Shown in pieces: positions 9,143 to 16,393 of a DNA stretch of 18,246 nucleotides. The stretch comes from Firmicutes bacterium UBA3906. GTDB taxonomy: Bacteria; Bacillota; Clostridia; Caldicoprobacterales; DTU083. Numbering within the stretch: position 1 is the stretch's first letter; each line of letters begins with the position of its first letter. Location of the stretch: the NCBI GenBank assembly GCA_002391555.1, contig DGFG01000052.1, forward strand, positions 1-18,246, read 5' to 3'. A model generated the notes under the pieces. The model was not told the DNA's origin, did not search any database, and was given only the letters and a program-made list of their open reading frames with translations. A program made the translations under genes and the position numbers.

Positions 9143-9607
9143 TTATTTGACCTCCTCTAAGTGGAAATTCCACATAATTAGGGCATCCTCGCCATTGTCT
9201 GCATAATAGCCCCTCCTGACACCAGCTTCTTCAAAGCCTAATGACTTGTACAAGCTTATAGCTGCCTTATTAGATACTCTAACTTCAAGGGTCATGCGTT
9301 CCATTCCAATGTCTTTAGCCACCCCGATAAGGGTTTTTAGAATCATCCTTCCAAATCCTTTTCCCCTATAGTCAGGATGAACTGCGATATTTGTAATATG
9401 AGCTTCATCTAGTACAATCCACATACCAGCATAAGCTACTAACCTATCGTCTAGCTTAATTACATAATACTTGGCACATTGGTTTTCCTCCACCTCTAGC
9501 CTAAGGGATTCGATAGACCATGGTAGAGAAAATGACAGCTTTTCAATTTCCCATACATGCTCAAGGTCTTCAGCCTTCATGGGCTGTATCCTAACCATCT
9601 TATTCAT
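9143..9607 (-). CDS. rimI: Ribosomal-protein-S18-alanine N-acetyltransferase RimI (GNAT family)
   Basis: This 154-residue GNAT acetyltransferase has the acetyl-CoA pyrophosphate loop RGKGFG (81-86), the strand LEVRVSN (107-113) with candidate catalytic E108, and Y120 in SLYKSLGFEEAG. RRGYYADNGEDALIM near the C-terminus is typical of RimI. RimI acetylates the N-terminal alanine of ribosomal protein S18 in Escherichia coli, and in Firmicutes the gene commonly sits among the t6A genes. Its ATG overlaps the end of tsaB by 8 bases, with AAGGG five bases before it, which suggests translational coupling. A second ATG three codons later is possible. The exact protein substrate here is inferred from the family. 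Confidence 0.93.
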   Translation of the reverse strand: MNKMVRIQPMKAEDLEHVWEIEKLSFSLPWSIESLRLEVEENQCAKYYVIKLDDRLVAYAGMWIVLDEAHITNIAVHPDYRGKGFGRMILKTLIGVAKDIGMERMTLEVRVSNKAAISLYKSLGFEEAGVRRGYYADNGEDALIMWNFHLEEVK

Positions 9608-10310
9608 CTTTTCCCTTACCTGTCTGTTTCTTTTGTTCAGCCTGGGACTTTCTTAAATAGAAAGGTTCAAGCTCGTAAAAAGAAATGCACTTATCTGCGT
9701 TTGCTAGATTTAAGCCAACCCAGGCAGTAGATGATGCCCTTTGCAGTCGCAAATGGGGTGGTGCTATTATAGTTTTATCTCCAAGTAGATCTAGTAAAAT
9801 TTCATTGTACTTGTCTACACCATCACCTAAAAAAAGAATAGGTTCATTATAGGCAAGCAGCATATTTGCTAGCTTTCTCACATCCATTGCAGAATAGGGA
9901 ATGAGCCTTTTATACTCCATGTCCTCCCACCTGTATATACTTGTATATACTTGGTCTCTTCTTGCATCCATAATAGGACAAACTAGACCTGAAAAACCTA
10001 TTATATTGTGCGCAAGAGAATCTAATGTTGGGACAGCTGCTACCTTTTTCCTTGTAGCCTGTGCTAGACCCTTTACTGTAGAAATTCCTATTCTAAGGCC
10101 AGTAAAAGAACCTGGTCCACATGTCACAGCAATAATATCTATATCACTAAGCTCTAATTCGGATGCTAATAGAGCATTTTCAACCATTTGCATCAGGATC
10201 TGCGAATGATTCCTTTTATGGTGGTTATATCCCTCATAAATTAGGTTCGAATCATCTAGTATCGCAACGCCAGCTACAAGAGAAGATGCTTCAACGGCAA
10301 GTACTTTCAT
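9600..10310 (-). CDS. tsaB: t6A biosynthesis protein TsaB
   Basis: TsaB is a catalytically inactive ASKHA-fold paralogue of TsaD that forms the core heterodimer of the bacterial t6A machinery. Visible signatures are MKVLAVEASS at the N-terminus, AVTCGPGSFTGLRIG (61-75) and PIMDARRDQVY (112-122). The HxxxH metal site of TsaD is absent, as expected. The start at ATG 10310 gives 236 residues and aligns with the family start. The longer frame from 10352 adds 14 residues that lie inside tsaE. AAGGAGG stands about 12 bases upstream and AAAGGAT closer. The gene overlaps tsaE by 20 bases and rimI by 8. The last 20 residues are a charged tail (lysine, glutamine and glutamate rich) of no known function. 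Confidence 0.95.
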   Translation of the reverse strand: MKVLAVEASSLVAGVAILDDSNLIYEGYNHHKRNHSQILMQMVENALLASELELSDIDIIAVTCGPGSFTGLRIGISTVKGLAQATRKKVAAVPTLDSLAHNIIGFSGLVCPIMDARRDQVYTSIYRWEDMEYKRLIPYSAMDVRKLANMLLAYNEPILFLGDGVDKYNEILLDLLGDKTIIAPPHLRLQRASSTAWVGLNLANADKCISFYELEPFYLRKSQAEQKKQTGKGKDE

Positions 10311-10776
10311 ATCCTTTGAATACCTCCTTATAGCTTTCATATTTTTCGCCATACGAGCTTATCTTTATAATCCTCTTATTATCGTCATCTTCCAACTTAT
10401 TTATGGTGACCTTCAAGTACTCTTTAGGAAGTAGTTCTGCCATTTTTTCCGGCCACTCGACTATAGCAATGCCGTCACCATATAGGTAGTCTTCAAAATC
10501 TAAATCATAAAGTTCTTCTGAATCAGATAGCCTATATAAATCAAAGTGAAAAATCGGACAATTCCCAGGGTATTGGTTCATAATTATAAATGTTGGGCTC
10601 GTTACTCTAGATTCGACACCAGCACCTTTGGCAATTCCTCTAGTCAGGACAGTTTTTCCACTGCCAAGATCTCCATATAAAAGGATTATGTCGCCAGCTT
10701 TGACCCTTTGCCCTATATAGTAGCCAATATTTTGAGTATCTTTTTCATTACACGATATTAAAACTATAGCAGCCAC
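10291..10776 (-). CDS. tsaE: t6A biosynthesis ATPase TsaE
   Basis: TsaE is the P-loop ATPase that regulates the TsaB-TsaD complex during t6A synthesis. Counted from the GTG at 10776 (161 residues), it shows the Walker A loop GDLGSGKT (35-42), TSPTF (59-63), HFDLYRL (77-83) and VEWPE (106-110), all standard for the family. The start is uncertain. A TTG at 10839 would add 21 residues but lies directly beside the TATAAT box and has no ribosome binding site. The GTG at 10776 gives the usual family length but is part of a GAGGTGG sequence that itself looks like a Shine-Dalgarno site, so a non-standard start a few codons on (ATA or TTA) is conceivable. It is the first gene of the operon and overlaps tsaB by 20 bases. 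Confidence 0.9.
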   Translation of the reverse strand: MAAIVLISCNEKDTQNIGYYIGQRVKAGDIILLYGDLGSGKTVLTRGIAKGAGVESRVTSPTFIIMNQYPGNCPIFHFDLYRLSDSEELYDLDFEDYLYGDGIAIVEWPEKMAELLPKEYLKVTINKLEDDDNKRIIKISSYGEKYESYKEVFKGYESTCR

Positions 10777-10827
10777 CTCATTAGTAAATAATAAAAAGTA
10801 GATTTTGTCACTTAGATTATAGTCCGT

Positions 10828-10836
10828 ATTATACCA
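10828..10836 (-). promoter_or_regulatory. Promoter of the t6A operon (extended -10)
   Basis: On the minus strand TGGTATAAT carries a perfect TATAAT with the TGN extension. This type of promoter can work without a good -35, and none is seen. A second TATAAT lies a few bases downstream (10816-10821). It stands directly after the ribU terminator, so the t6A operon is an independent unit. The TTG that would start a longer TsaE is next to this box, which argues against that start. Confidence 0.65.
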
Positions 10837-10853
10837 CAAAATTATTAGGAATA

Positions 10854-10877
10854 AAAAACCGGGTTTCCCCGGTTTTT
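10854..10877 (-). terminator. Intrinsic terminator after ribU
   Basis: AAAAACCGGG (10854-10863) and CCCGGTTTTT (10868-10877) pair perfectly over ten bases with a four-base loop. The run of T on the minus strand follows the stem. It starts two bases after the ribU stop codon and separates ribU from the t6A operon promoter. Confidence 0.9.
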
Positions 10878-10878
10878 A

Positions 10879-11499
10879 TCAGCTACGCAGTAGTGGTGAC
10901 AACCTCTTGTAGATTAGCAATGTAAATATAGATACTACCATAGATTTTAATATATTAAAGGGTACAACTGCATATAGAATATAGGTTTTCATGTCTACAA
11001 TTGCCTTATTTGATCTAGCAGCCATTTCCATAACACTTTCAAATCCTAAGGTCTTTGAAAACAGGGGAATAATCAGGTAATAATTAGAAATGCAAGCCAC
11101 TATGGTCATCCCCAAAATACCAGCTATCAAGCTATAGATTGCCCCCCTCTTGCTTTTATTGTTAATGTATAAAATTGAAGCAGGTACTACAAAGGCAGCG
11201 CCTACTATGAAATTAGATAATTCTCCAACATAACTTGTTTTGCTACCCCTCACAGCTAAAAGCAGTAGATTTTTTAGTAAAACAATAATTGAACCTGCTA
11301 TTGGACCTAGTGTAAAACCTCCTAATAATGCTGGAAGCTCACTTATGTCTAGCTCTAGAAAAAACGGGAACAGGGTAGGAATCGGAAACTGTATTAGCAT
11401 CAACAAAAAAGCTACTGCTGACAGCATACCAATCTTTACTATGTTTCTTGTGTTTAGCTTAAAAGTATAAGTTATCTTTTTCTTATCTTTGTCCATCAT
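10879..11499 (-). CDS. ribU: Riboflavin ECF transporter S component RibU
   Basis: The 206-residue membrane protein is the substrate-binding subunit that captures riboflavin and works with a shared EcfA-EcfA'-EcfT energising module, which is not in this window. About six membrane segments are visible between residues 20 and 198. FFLELDISELPALLGGFTLGP (within 46-66) followed by GSIIVLLKNLL is characteristic of RibU. A hydrophilic N-terminus (1-19, lysine rich) precedes the first helix. The start at ATG 11499 has AGGGGG at good spacing. A second ATG follows immediately. The FMN riboswitch in its leader independently supports the flavin specificity. No riboflavin biosynthesis gene is nearby, so this locus serves uptake only. 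Confidence 0.93.
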   Translation of the reverse strand: MMDKDKKKITYTFKLNTRNIVKIGMLSAVAFLLMLIQFPIPTLFPFFLELDISELPALLGGFTLGPIAGSIIVLLKNLLLLAVRGSKTSYVGELSNFIVGAAFVVPASILYINNKSKRGAIYSLIAGILGMTIVACISNYYLIIPLFSKTLGFESVMEMAARSNKAIVDMKTYILYAVVPFNILKSMVVSIFTLLIYKRLSPLLRS

Positions 11500-11554
11500 A
11501 CTATTACCCCCTAATAAAGTTTTTGGTTTAAGGAGAGTACTTTAAAGATTAACA

Positions 11555-11586
11555 GAAAAAATGCTCCTAAAATACTTCAGGAGCAT
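11555..11586 (-). terminator. Riboswitch-controlled terminator before ribU
   Basis: On the minus strand ATGCTCCT and AGGAGCAT (arms 11579-11586 and 11561-11568) form an 8-bp stem with a 10-base loop, followed by a run of T (11555-11560). It lies between the FMN aptamer and the ribU ribosome binding site. The sequence CCTGAAG running out of its 5' arm is the exact complement of CTTCAGG at the start of the aptamer, so the two structures are mutually exclusive. Confidence 0.88.
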
Positions 11587-11600
11587 AAAAATTTAATCTA

Positions 11601-11714
11601 TATTCTTCTCCCATCCAGACTATACTGTCGGTCCCGGAATCTAACCGGGTCAATCCCTTGAGGGACTCGCGGACTTTACCGCCGGTCGGGAATTACACCC
11701 TGCCCTGAAGATAA
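11601..11714 (-). promoter_or_regulatory. FMN riboswitch (RFN element)
   Basis: Read on the minus strand, this contains the conserved RFN blocks: CTTCAGGGCAGGGTG, ATTCCCGACCGGCGGT, AGTCCGCGAG, a variable arm, GACCCGG, GGGACCGACAGTATAGTC and TGGATGGGAGAAG. CTTC at the 5' end and GAAG at the 3' end close the P1 stem. By family knowledge it binds FMN and, when FMN is bound, allows the downstream terminator to form. It therefore shuts off riboflavin uptake when flavin is plentiful. Confidence 0.97.
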
Positions 11715-11732
11715 TTTATTTTCTTGTTTGTT

Positions 11733-11761
11733 ATTATAGTATGTTGAAATCAACAAATCAA
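11733..11761 (-). promoter_or_regulatory. Promoter of ribU
   Basis: TTGATT (11756-11761) and a perfect TATAAT (11733-11738) are separated by 17 bases on the minus strand. The transcript would begin about a dozen bases before the FMN aptamer. The -35 lies 7 bases beyond the tex stop codon, and no terminator separates the two, so tex read-through also meets the riboswitch. Confidence 0.8.
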
Positions 11762-11768
11762 GAACAAT

Positions 11769-13919
11769 TTACAAATCCTTCATTGATAAGCTGATACGCT
11801 TGCGTTCTATATCTACATCCAAAACCTTTACCTTTACAATGTCGCCTACCTGTACTATGTCTGTTGGATGTCGTACATATTTATCCGATAGTTTTGATAT
11901 ATGAACTAGGCCATCCTGATGAACACCAATATCAACAAAGACTCCAAAGTCAATAACATTCCTAACAGTCCCTGTTAAAACCATGCCCTCTTTCAAATCC
12001 TCAAGCCCCACAATATCTGTCCTTAACAATGGTTTAGGTAGCTCATCTCTCGGATCTCGACCTGGCTTTTTCAGTTCTTCTAGTATATCTACAAGTGTAG
12101 GTTCACCTAGGCCAATAGAGCTTGCTAACTGACCTAAATCCAATGAAGCAGAATCTGTTAATTGCTTTATTTCAATACCATTACTTATATCTTCAATAGA
12201 CCAATTTAGACTCTTGAAAAGCTTATTTACTGCCTCATAGGATTCTGGATGTACTGCAGTATTGTCAAGTATATTTTCTCCATCCCTTATCCTTAAAAAG
12301 CCTGCGCATTGTTCAAAGGTCTTTGGCCCAAGCATTTTTACATTAAGTAACTCTTTTCTATTGTTAAACCTGCCCTTTTCATCCCTATATAGGATAATAT
12401 TCTTTGCTATAGAGGCTGTTATACCAGAAACATATTGAAGCAGTGATGCAGATGCAGTATTTAGGTCAATACCTACGCTATTTACGCAATACTCAACTTC
12501 TCCTTTTAATGATTCCGCTAGTTCTTTTTGGTTTACGTCGTGTTGATACTGTCCGACTCCTATAGACTTTGGATCTATCTTAACCAGCTCGGCTAAGGGA
12601 TCTATCAGCCGTCGTGCAATAGATACAGCGCTTCTTAGGCCCACATCATATTGGGGGAACTCTTCACTAGCTAGCTTTGATGCTGAATAAACAGAGGCTC
12701 CAGCCTCGTTAACAATAATATATTGAATCCCATTATCAAGCTCGCTACAAAGTTCTGCTACCACTATCTCACTTTCCTTTGAGCCAGTTCCGTTGCCTAT
12801 AGCAATAATATTAACCTTGTGGTCATCAATCAGCCTCTTCATTATCTTCTTGCCCTTGGCCTTATCATGATGATCTAGAGTGATATAAACAATTGCAGTA
12901 TCTAGTACTTTGCCAGTCTCATCAACAACTGCTATCTTATTCCCTGTTCGGTAGCCTGGGTCTACGCCCATAACAACCGACCCCTTAATTGGTGGCTGTA
13001 GTAATAGGTTGCATAGGTTTTCACCAAAAACCTTTATAGCCTGCTCTTCTGCCTTGACTGTTAATTGATTACGGATTTCTCTCTCAATAGAAGGAGCGAT
13101 TAGTCTTTTATAAGCATCTATTAGGGCGGCCTCGATTAATTGTGGACATCTGCAAGTTTCTGTTAAAAGCCTGGCTAGTACTAAATTAACAACCTGGTCC
13201 TGGTCAACACTTATAGTTACATTTATAAACTTTTCCTTCTCAGCCCTATTAATGGCCAATATCCTGTGAGAAACGATATGACTTACAGGTTCACTGAAGT
13301 CATAGTACATTTCATAGACAGATTCTTTATCTGTAACTGCCTTTGTTAGCAGTATTCCATTTTTAAAGGTATACTCCCTTATAAGCTTTCTTATTTTTGC
13401 ATCATCAGAGATTTTTTCTGCGATTATATCTAGAGCAAGGCCAATGGCTTCTTGACTGGTCTTTATCCCCTCATCTTCATTTATAAAGTCAAGGGCTAGC
13501 CTGTCTATCTCCTGGTCTGTTGTCTCTTGGAGCCATATAATATCTGCAAGTGGACCTAAACCCTTTTCCTTTGCAATAGTTGCTCTAGTCCTTCGTTTTG
13601 GCCTATAAGGCCTGTATATATCGTCTAACTCTGTTATAGTTTTTGCTTTTTCTATACTAACTGCTATTTCATCTGTCATATGTTCCTGTTCATCAATTAG
13701 CCGGTATATCTCTTTTCTATGTATTTCCAGATTCTTTAAGTATGTAAATCGTTCAAAAAACTTTCTAAGTAATGCATCATCTAGACCACCTGTTACTTCC
13801 TTTCTGTACCTTGCAATAAAGGGTAGTGTACTACCCTCTTCTATCAAGCCTAATGTGTTTGCCACTTGCTTTTCCCGTATATTTAGTTCATTTGCTAGTT
13901 GTCTTATGATCTTTTGCAT
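11769..13919 (-). CDS. tex: Tex (YhgF) RNA-binding transcriptional accessory protein
   Basis: The full-length 716-residue protein fits the Tex family (usually about 715-780). Visible regions: the N-terminal Tex domain with IYRPYRPKRRTRA (101-113); a YqgF/RNase H-like domain beginning VMGVDPGYRTGNKIAV (316-331); VGQYQHDV (455-462); helix-hairpin-helix segments in VGIDLNTASASLLQYVSGI (482-500) and RFNNRKELL; and a C-terminal S1 RNA-binding domain (about 643-714) with FGVFVDIGVHQDGLVHIS. Tex is a conserved cytoplasmic nucleic-acid-binding protein linked to transcription. Its exact role is not settled. The ATG at 13919 has GGAGG seven bases upstream. It is transcribed away from lysA and is followed by ribU on the same strand. 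Confidence 0.97.
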   Translation of the reverse strand: MQKIIRQLANELNIREKQVANTLGLIEEGSTLPFIARYRKEVTGGLDDALLRKFFERFTYLKNLEIHRKEIYRLIDEQEHMTDEIAVSIEKAKTITELDDIYRPYRPKRRTRATIAKEKGLGPLADIIWLQETTDQEIDRLALDFINEDEGIKTSQEAIGLALDIIAEKISDDAKIRKLIREYTFKNGILLTKAVTDKESVYEMYYDFSEPVSHIVSHRILAINRAEKEKFINVTISVDQDQVVNLVLARLLTETCRCPQLIEAALIDAYKRLIAPSIEREIRNQLTVKAEEQAIKVFGENLCNLLLQPPIKGSVVMGVDPGYRTGNKIAVVDETGKVLDTAIVYITLDHHDKAKGKKIMKRLIDDHKVNIIAIGNGTGSKESEIVVAELCSELDNGIQYIIVNEAGASVYSASKLASEEFPQYDVGLRSAVSIARRLIDPLAELVKIDPKSIGVGQYQHDVNQKELAESLKGEVEYCVNSVGIDLNTASASLLQYVSGITASIAKNIILYRDEKGRFNNRKELLNVKMLGPKTFEQCAGFLRIRDGENILDNTAVHPESYEAVNKLFKSLNWSIEDISNGIEIKQLTDSASLDLGQLASSIGLGEPTLVDILEELKKPGRDPRDELPKPLLRTDIVGLEDLKEGMVLTGTVRNVIDFGVFVDIGVHQDGLVHISKLSDKYVRHPTDIVQVGDIVKVKVLDVDIERKRISLSMKDL

Positions 13920-13956
13920 TGCAGTTCCTCCAATTTCTTTATTGCTAACAGAGACG

Positions 13957-13965
13957 ATTTTACCA
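13957..13965 (-). promoter_or_regulatory. Possible promoter of tex (extended -10)
   Basis: On the minus strand TGGTAAAAT has five of six -10 bases plus the TGN extension. It sits in a TTGTGG context like that of the t6A operon promoter. No clear -35 is seen. It lies about 40 bases before the tex start codon. Confidence 0.4.
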
Positions 13966-14036
13966 CAAGTCCTATCTTTTGTACTGTGTTTTAGCTAAAA
14001 GAAATGTGTTTAAATGTTATATTGGACTTTATTTTG

Positions 14037-14065
14037 TTGACAGTTAGCCACCCCTATATGATAAT
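14037..14065 (+). promoter_or_regulatory. Promoter of lysA
   Basis: A perfect TTGACA (14037-14042) is followed after 17 bases by GATAAT (14060-14065), five of six to consensus. The leader to the start codon is about 30 bases. That leaves no room for a lysine riboswitch. Confidence 0.8.
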
Positions 14066-14102
14066 TAGATAAATATTTAATTTTATCTTGTGGAGGTAGA
14101 AA

Positions 14103-15347
14103 TTGAACTATTATACAAGTCAAACGAATTTTTATGGGGACACAAAACCTGAACAGCTTATTGAACAGTTTGGCTCTCCCCTATATGTTTATAATGAAAA
14201 TATTTTACGCAGCCGTTGCAGAGAGATGATGAGCTTTATTGATTACCCTAATCTTTCTGTCCATTATTCAACAAAGGCAAACTCAAACCTTGAACTCTTA
14301 AAAATTATTAGATCAGAAGGACTAAAGGCAGATGCCCTATCGCCAGGAGAGATATTTGTCCTATTAAAGGCTGGCTTCAAGCCAGAAGACCTACTTTATG
14401 TTTGCAACAATGTTTCAGAGCAAGAAATGAGATATGCTATAGAGCATGGAATCATGACTAGTGTAGACTCAATTTCTCAGCTTCATACCTATGGCAAGAT
14501 AAACCCAGGTGGCAAGGTAGCTATAAGACTAAACACAGGTATTGGAGCGGGTCACCATGAAAAGGTGGTAACTGGCGGCAAAAAAACCAAGTTTGGCATT
14601 AATATAGACAAGATAGATAAGGTCAAAGAGACTCTTAACTTATACAAGTTAAAGCTCGTAGGATTAACCCAGCATATAGGTTCTTTATTTATGGAGGGAG
14701 AGCCTTATGTCGAAGGTGTTAAAGCGCTTTTAGAAATAGCCAAAGGATTCAATGATTTGGAATTCATAGACTTTGGTGGTGGTTTTGGTATCCCCTATAG
14801 GAAGCAAGATGGAGAAAAAGCACTGGCCCTAAAGCTCTTAGGAGAAAAACTATCTGATATATTTAAAGCCTTTGCTAACACCTATAACCCAAATATTAAG
14901 TTTATTATAGAACCTGGTCGCTATATTGTTGCTGAGTGTGGAGTATTACTAGGAAGCGTCCATGCTCTAAAGGACAACAAGGGGACACAGTATGTTGGGA
15001 CTGATATAGGCTTTAATGTTATAAGTCGCCCGATACTATATGATTCATACCATGAGATAGAGGTCTATCATAGTAAAAAGCCATGTAAAGATTCTTTTAC
15101 AAAGGTTACAATTGTAGGCAATATCTGCGAAAGTGGCGATATTTTAGCCAAGGATAGACAGCTACCATCCATGCGCGAAGGTGATATTATTGCAGTTATG
15201 GATGCTGGAGCGTACGGGTATGCCCTGTCTTCTAACTATAATAATAGGCTAAGACCTGCTGAGGTTCTGATTAAAAAAGATGGACAAGTAGTCCAGATAA
15301 GGAAAAGAGATAGTTTTGAAGACCTAATTAAAAATTTCTTAGACTGA
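14103..15347 (+). CDS. lysA: Diaminopimelate decarboxylase LysA
   Basis: LysA removes CO2 from meso-diaminopimelate to give L-lysine, the last step of the lysine pathway, using pyridoxal phosphate. The 414-residue protein has the fold-type III alanine-racemase-like barrel with the PLP lysine K58 in VHYSTKAN, the GGGFGIPY phosphate-binding loop, EPGRYIVAECG, catalytic C342 in CESGD, and DAGAYGYALSSNYN (367-380) near the C-terminus. Cys plus DAGAYG favour diaminopimelate over ornithine or arginine as substrate. The start codon is TTG at 14103, with GGAGGT at correct spacing; no ATG or GTG fits better. It stands alone on the plus strand, divergent from tex. No other lysine gene is in the window. 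Confidence 0.96.
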   Translation: MNYYTSQTNFYGDTKPEQLIEQFGSPLYVYNENILRSRCREMMSFIDYPNLSVHYSTKANSNLELLKIIRSEGLKADALSPGEIFVLLKAGFKPEDLLYVCNNVSEQEMRYAIEHGIMTSVDSISQLHTYGKINPGGKVAIRLNTGIGAGHHEKVVTGGKKTKFGINIDKIDKVKETLNLYKLKLVGLTQHIGSLFMEGEPYVEGVKALLEIAKGFNDLEFIDFGGGFGIPYRKQDGEKALALKLLGEKLSDIFKAFANTYNPNIKFIIEPGRYIVAECGVLLGSVHALKDNKGTQYVGTDIGFNVISRPILYDSYHEIEVYHSKKPCKDSFTKVTIVGNICESGDILAKDRQLPSMREGDIIAVMDAGAYGYALSSNYNNRLRPAEVLIKKDGQVVQIRKRDSFEDLIKNFLD

Positions 15348-15394
15348 TTTGATGTATAAGTGTAATATTATTAACTATATATATCTAAGCAAGC

Positions 15395-15423
15395 TTGTTT
15401 TATGACCATATATTTATTATAAT
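15395..15423 (+). promoter_or_regulatory. Promoter of degV
   Basis: TTGTTT (15395-15400) and a perfect TATAAT (15418-15423) are separated by 17 bases. The TTG that opens a longer degV frame is part of this -35 box, which argues that translation starts at the GTG further down. Confidence 0.75.
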
Positions 15424-15454
15424 CAGCCTATATCTTGAAAAAGGAGGTAAATCC

Positions 15455-16321
15455 GTGAACACAGTTATTATTTTAGATTCCTGTACAGACCTTCCATTAA
15501 GCTTTATTAAAGAACATAATGTTCCAGTGGTCAATTTTACTTACTCATTTAAGGGATCCGAGTACAAAGATGACTTTGGTCAGACCATAAATTATAAGGA
15601 GTTTTATGAAGAGGTTAGAAAAGGTGAAATGCCAACAACTTCACAAGTAAACTTCGAAGAATATATGAATTTTTTTAAACCCTATCTTGAGGCAGGTAAG
15701 TCAATAATCTACTTGTGCTTTTCTTCAGCCCTAAGTGGTAGCTATAATGGTGCTCTCCTGGCAAAGGACATGCTAATGGAAGAATATCAAGCAGCCGATA
15801 TCACAATAATAGATACAAAGGCAGCATCTATGGGCGAAGGTTTAATTGCCTGGTATGCAATTAATATGCTAGAAAATGGTGCTACCAAGGATGAAATAGT
15901 TAGCTGGGTAGAAAACAACAAACTAAAAGTAGCTCACTGGTTTACTGTAGAGGATTTGAACCATTTAAAAAGAGGTGGTAGAGTCTCCGGAACAGCAGCC
16001 TTTATTGGTAGCTTGTTAAACATAAAGCCCATACTGCATGTAGATAATGAAGGTAGACTAGTACCGGTATCTAAGGTCAAGGGTAGAAAAAAATCAATAA
16101 AAGCCCTCTTCGACCAACTAGATGAAACTATAGTAAAACCAGAAGGACAGGTTATTTTTATAAGTCATGGGGATTCTTTAGATGATGCAAATTATCTAGC
16201 AAATATGATACGTGCTAAGTATCCTGTTATAGACATTGTCATTAACTGTATTGGCCCTGTAATAGGTGCCCACTCAGGTCCTGGCACAATTGCCCTATTC
16301 TTTGTTGCCAAGGGACGATAA
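15455..16321 (+). CDS. DegV family fatty-acid-binding protein
   Basis: The start is GTG at 15455 with AAGGAGG upstream, giving 288 residues, the normal family length. A longer frame from 15395 overlaps the promoter. The protein has the DegV two-domain pattern: an N-terminal VIILDSCTDLP strand and loop, MPTTSQVNFEEY with the conserved serine/threonine cluster, CFSSALSGSYNGALLA, then the C-terminal domain with HLKRGGRVSGTAAFIGSLLNIKPIL and a final GAHSGPGTIALFF. DegV/FakB proteins bind a single fatty acid. In Gram-positive bacteria FakB hands it to the kinase FakA for phosphorylation and entry into phospholipid. No fakA is seen here, so the name FakB is not asserted. It has its own promoter and follows lysA by about 107 bases. 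Confidence 0.92.
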   Translation: MNTVIILDSCTDLPLSFIKEHNVPVVNFTYSFKGSEYKDDFGQTINYKEFYEEVRKGEMPTTSQVNFEEYMNFFKPYLEAGKSIIYLCFSSALSGSYNGALLAKDMLMEEYQAADITIIDTKAASMGEGLIAWYAINMLENGATKDEIVSWVENNKLKVAHWFTVEDLNHLKRGGRVSGTAAFIGSLLNIKPILHVDNEGRLVPVSKVKGRKKSIKALFDQLDETIVKPEGQVIFISHGDSLDDANYLANMIRAKYPVIDIVINCIGPVIGAHSGPGTIALFFVAKGR

Positions 16322-16339
16322 TCAATAATATAAACTATT

Positions 16340-16377
16340 AAACAGGCAGTTTATTTTCTTATTAACTGCCTGTTTTT
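16340..16377 (+). terminator. Intrinsic terminator after degV
   Basis: AAACAGGCAGTT (16340-16351) and AACTGCCTGTTT (16364-16375) pair over 12 bases around a 12-base loop, followed by a short T run. It lies 18 bases after the degV stop and 16 before the end of the convergent mgtE gene. The T run on the minus strand is poorer, so action on mgtE is less certain. Confidence 0.9.
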
Positions 16378-16393
16378 ATAATACTAGACCTAA

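Noticed and set aside
9471..10209. Plus-strand frames opposite rimI and tsaB
   Set aside because: Antisense shadows of well-supported genes, with no motif or ribosome binding site.
14043..14102. Lysine riboswitch in front of lysA
   Set aside because: Only about 30 bases separate the likely transcript start from the start codon, too little for the L-box.
15395..15454. Longer DegV N-terminus from TTG 15395
   Set aside because: The TTG belongs to the -35 box and the extension has no family match, while GTG 15455 has a strong ribosome binding site.
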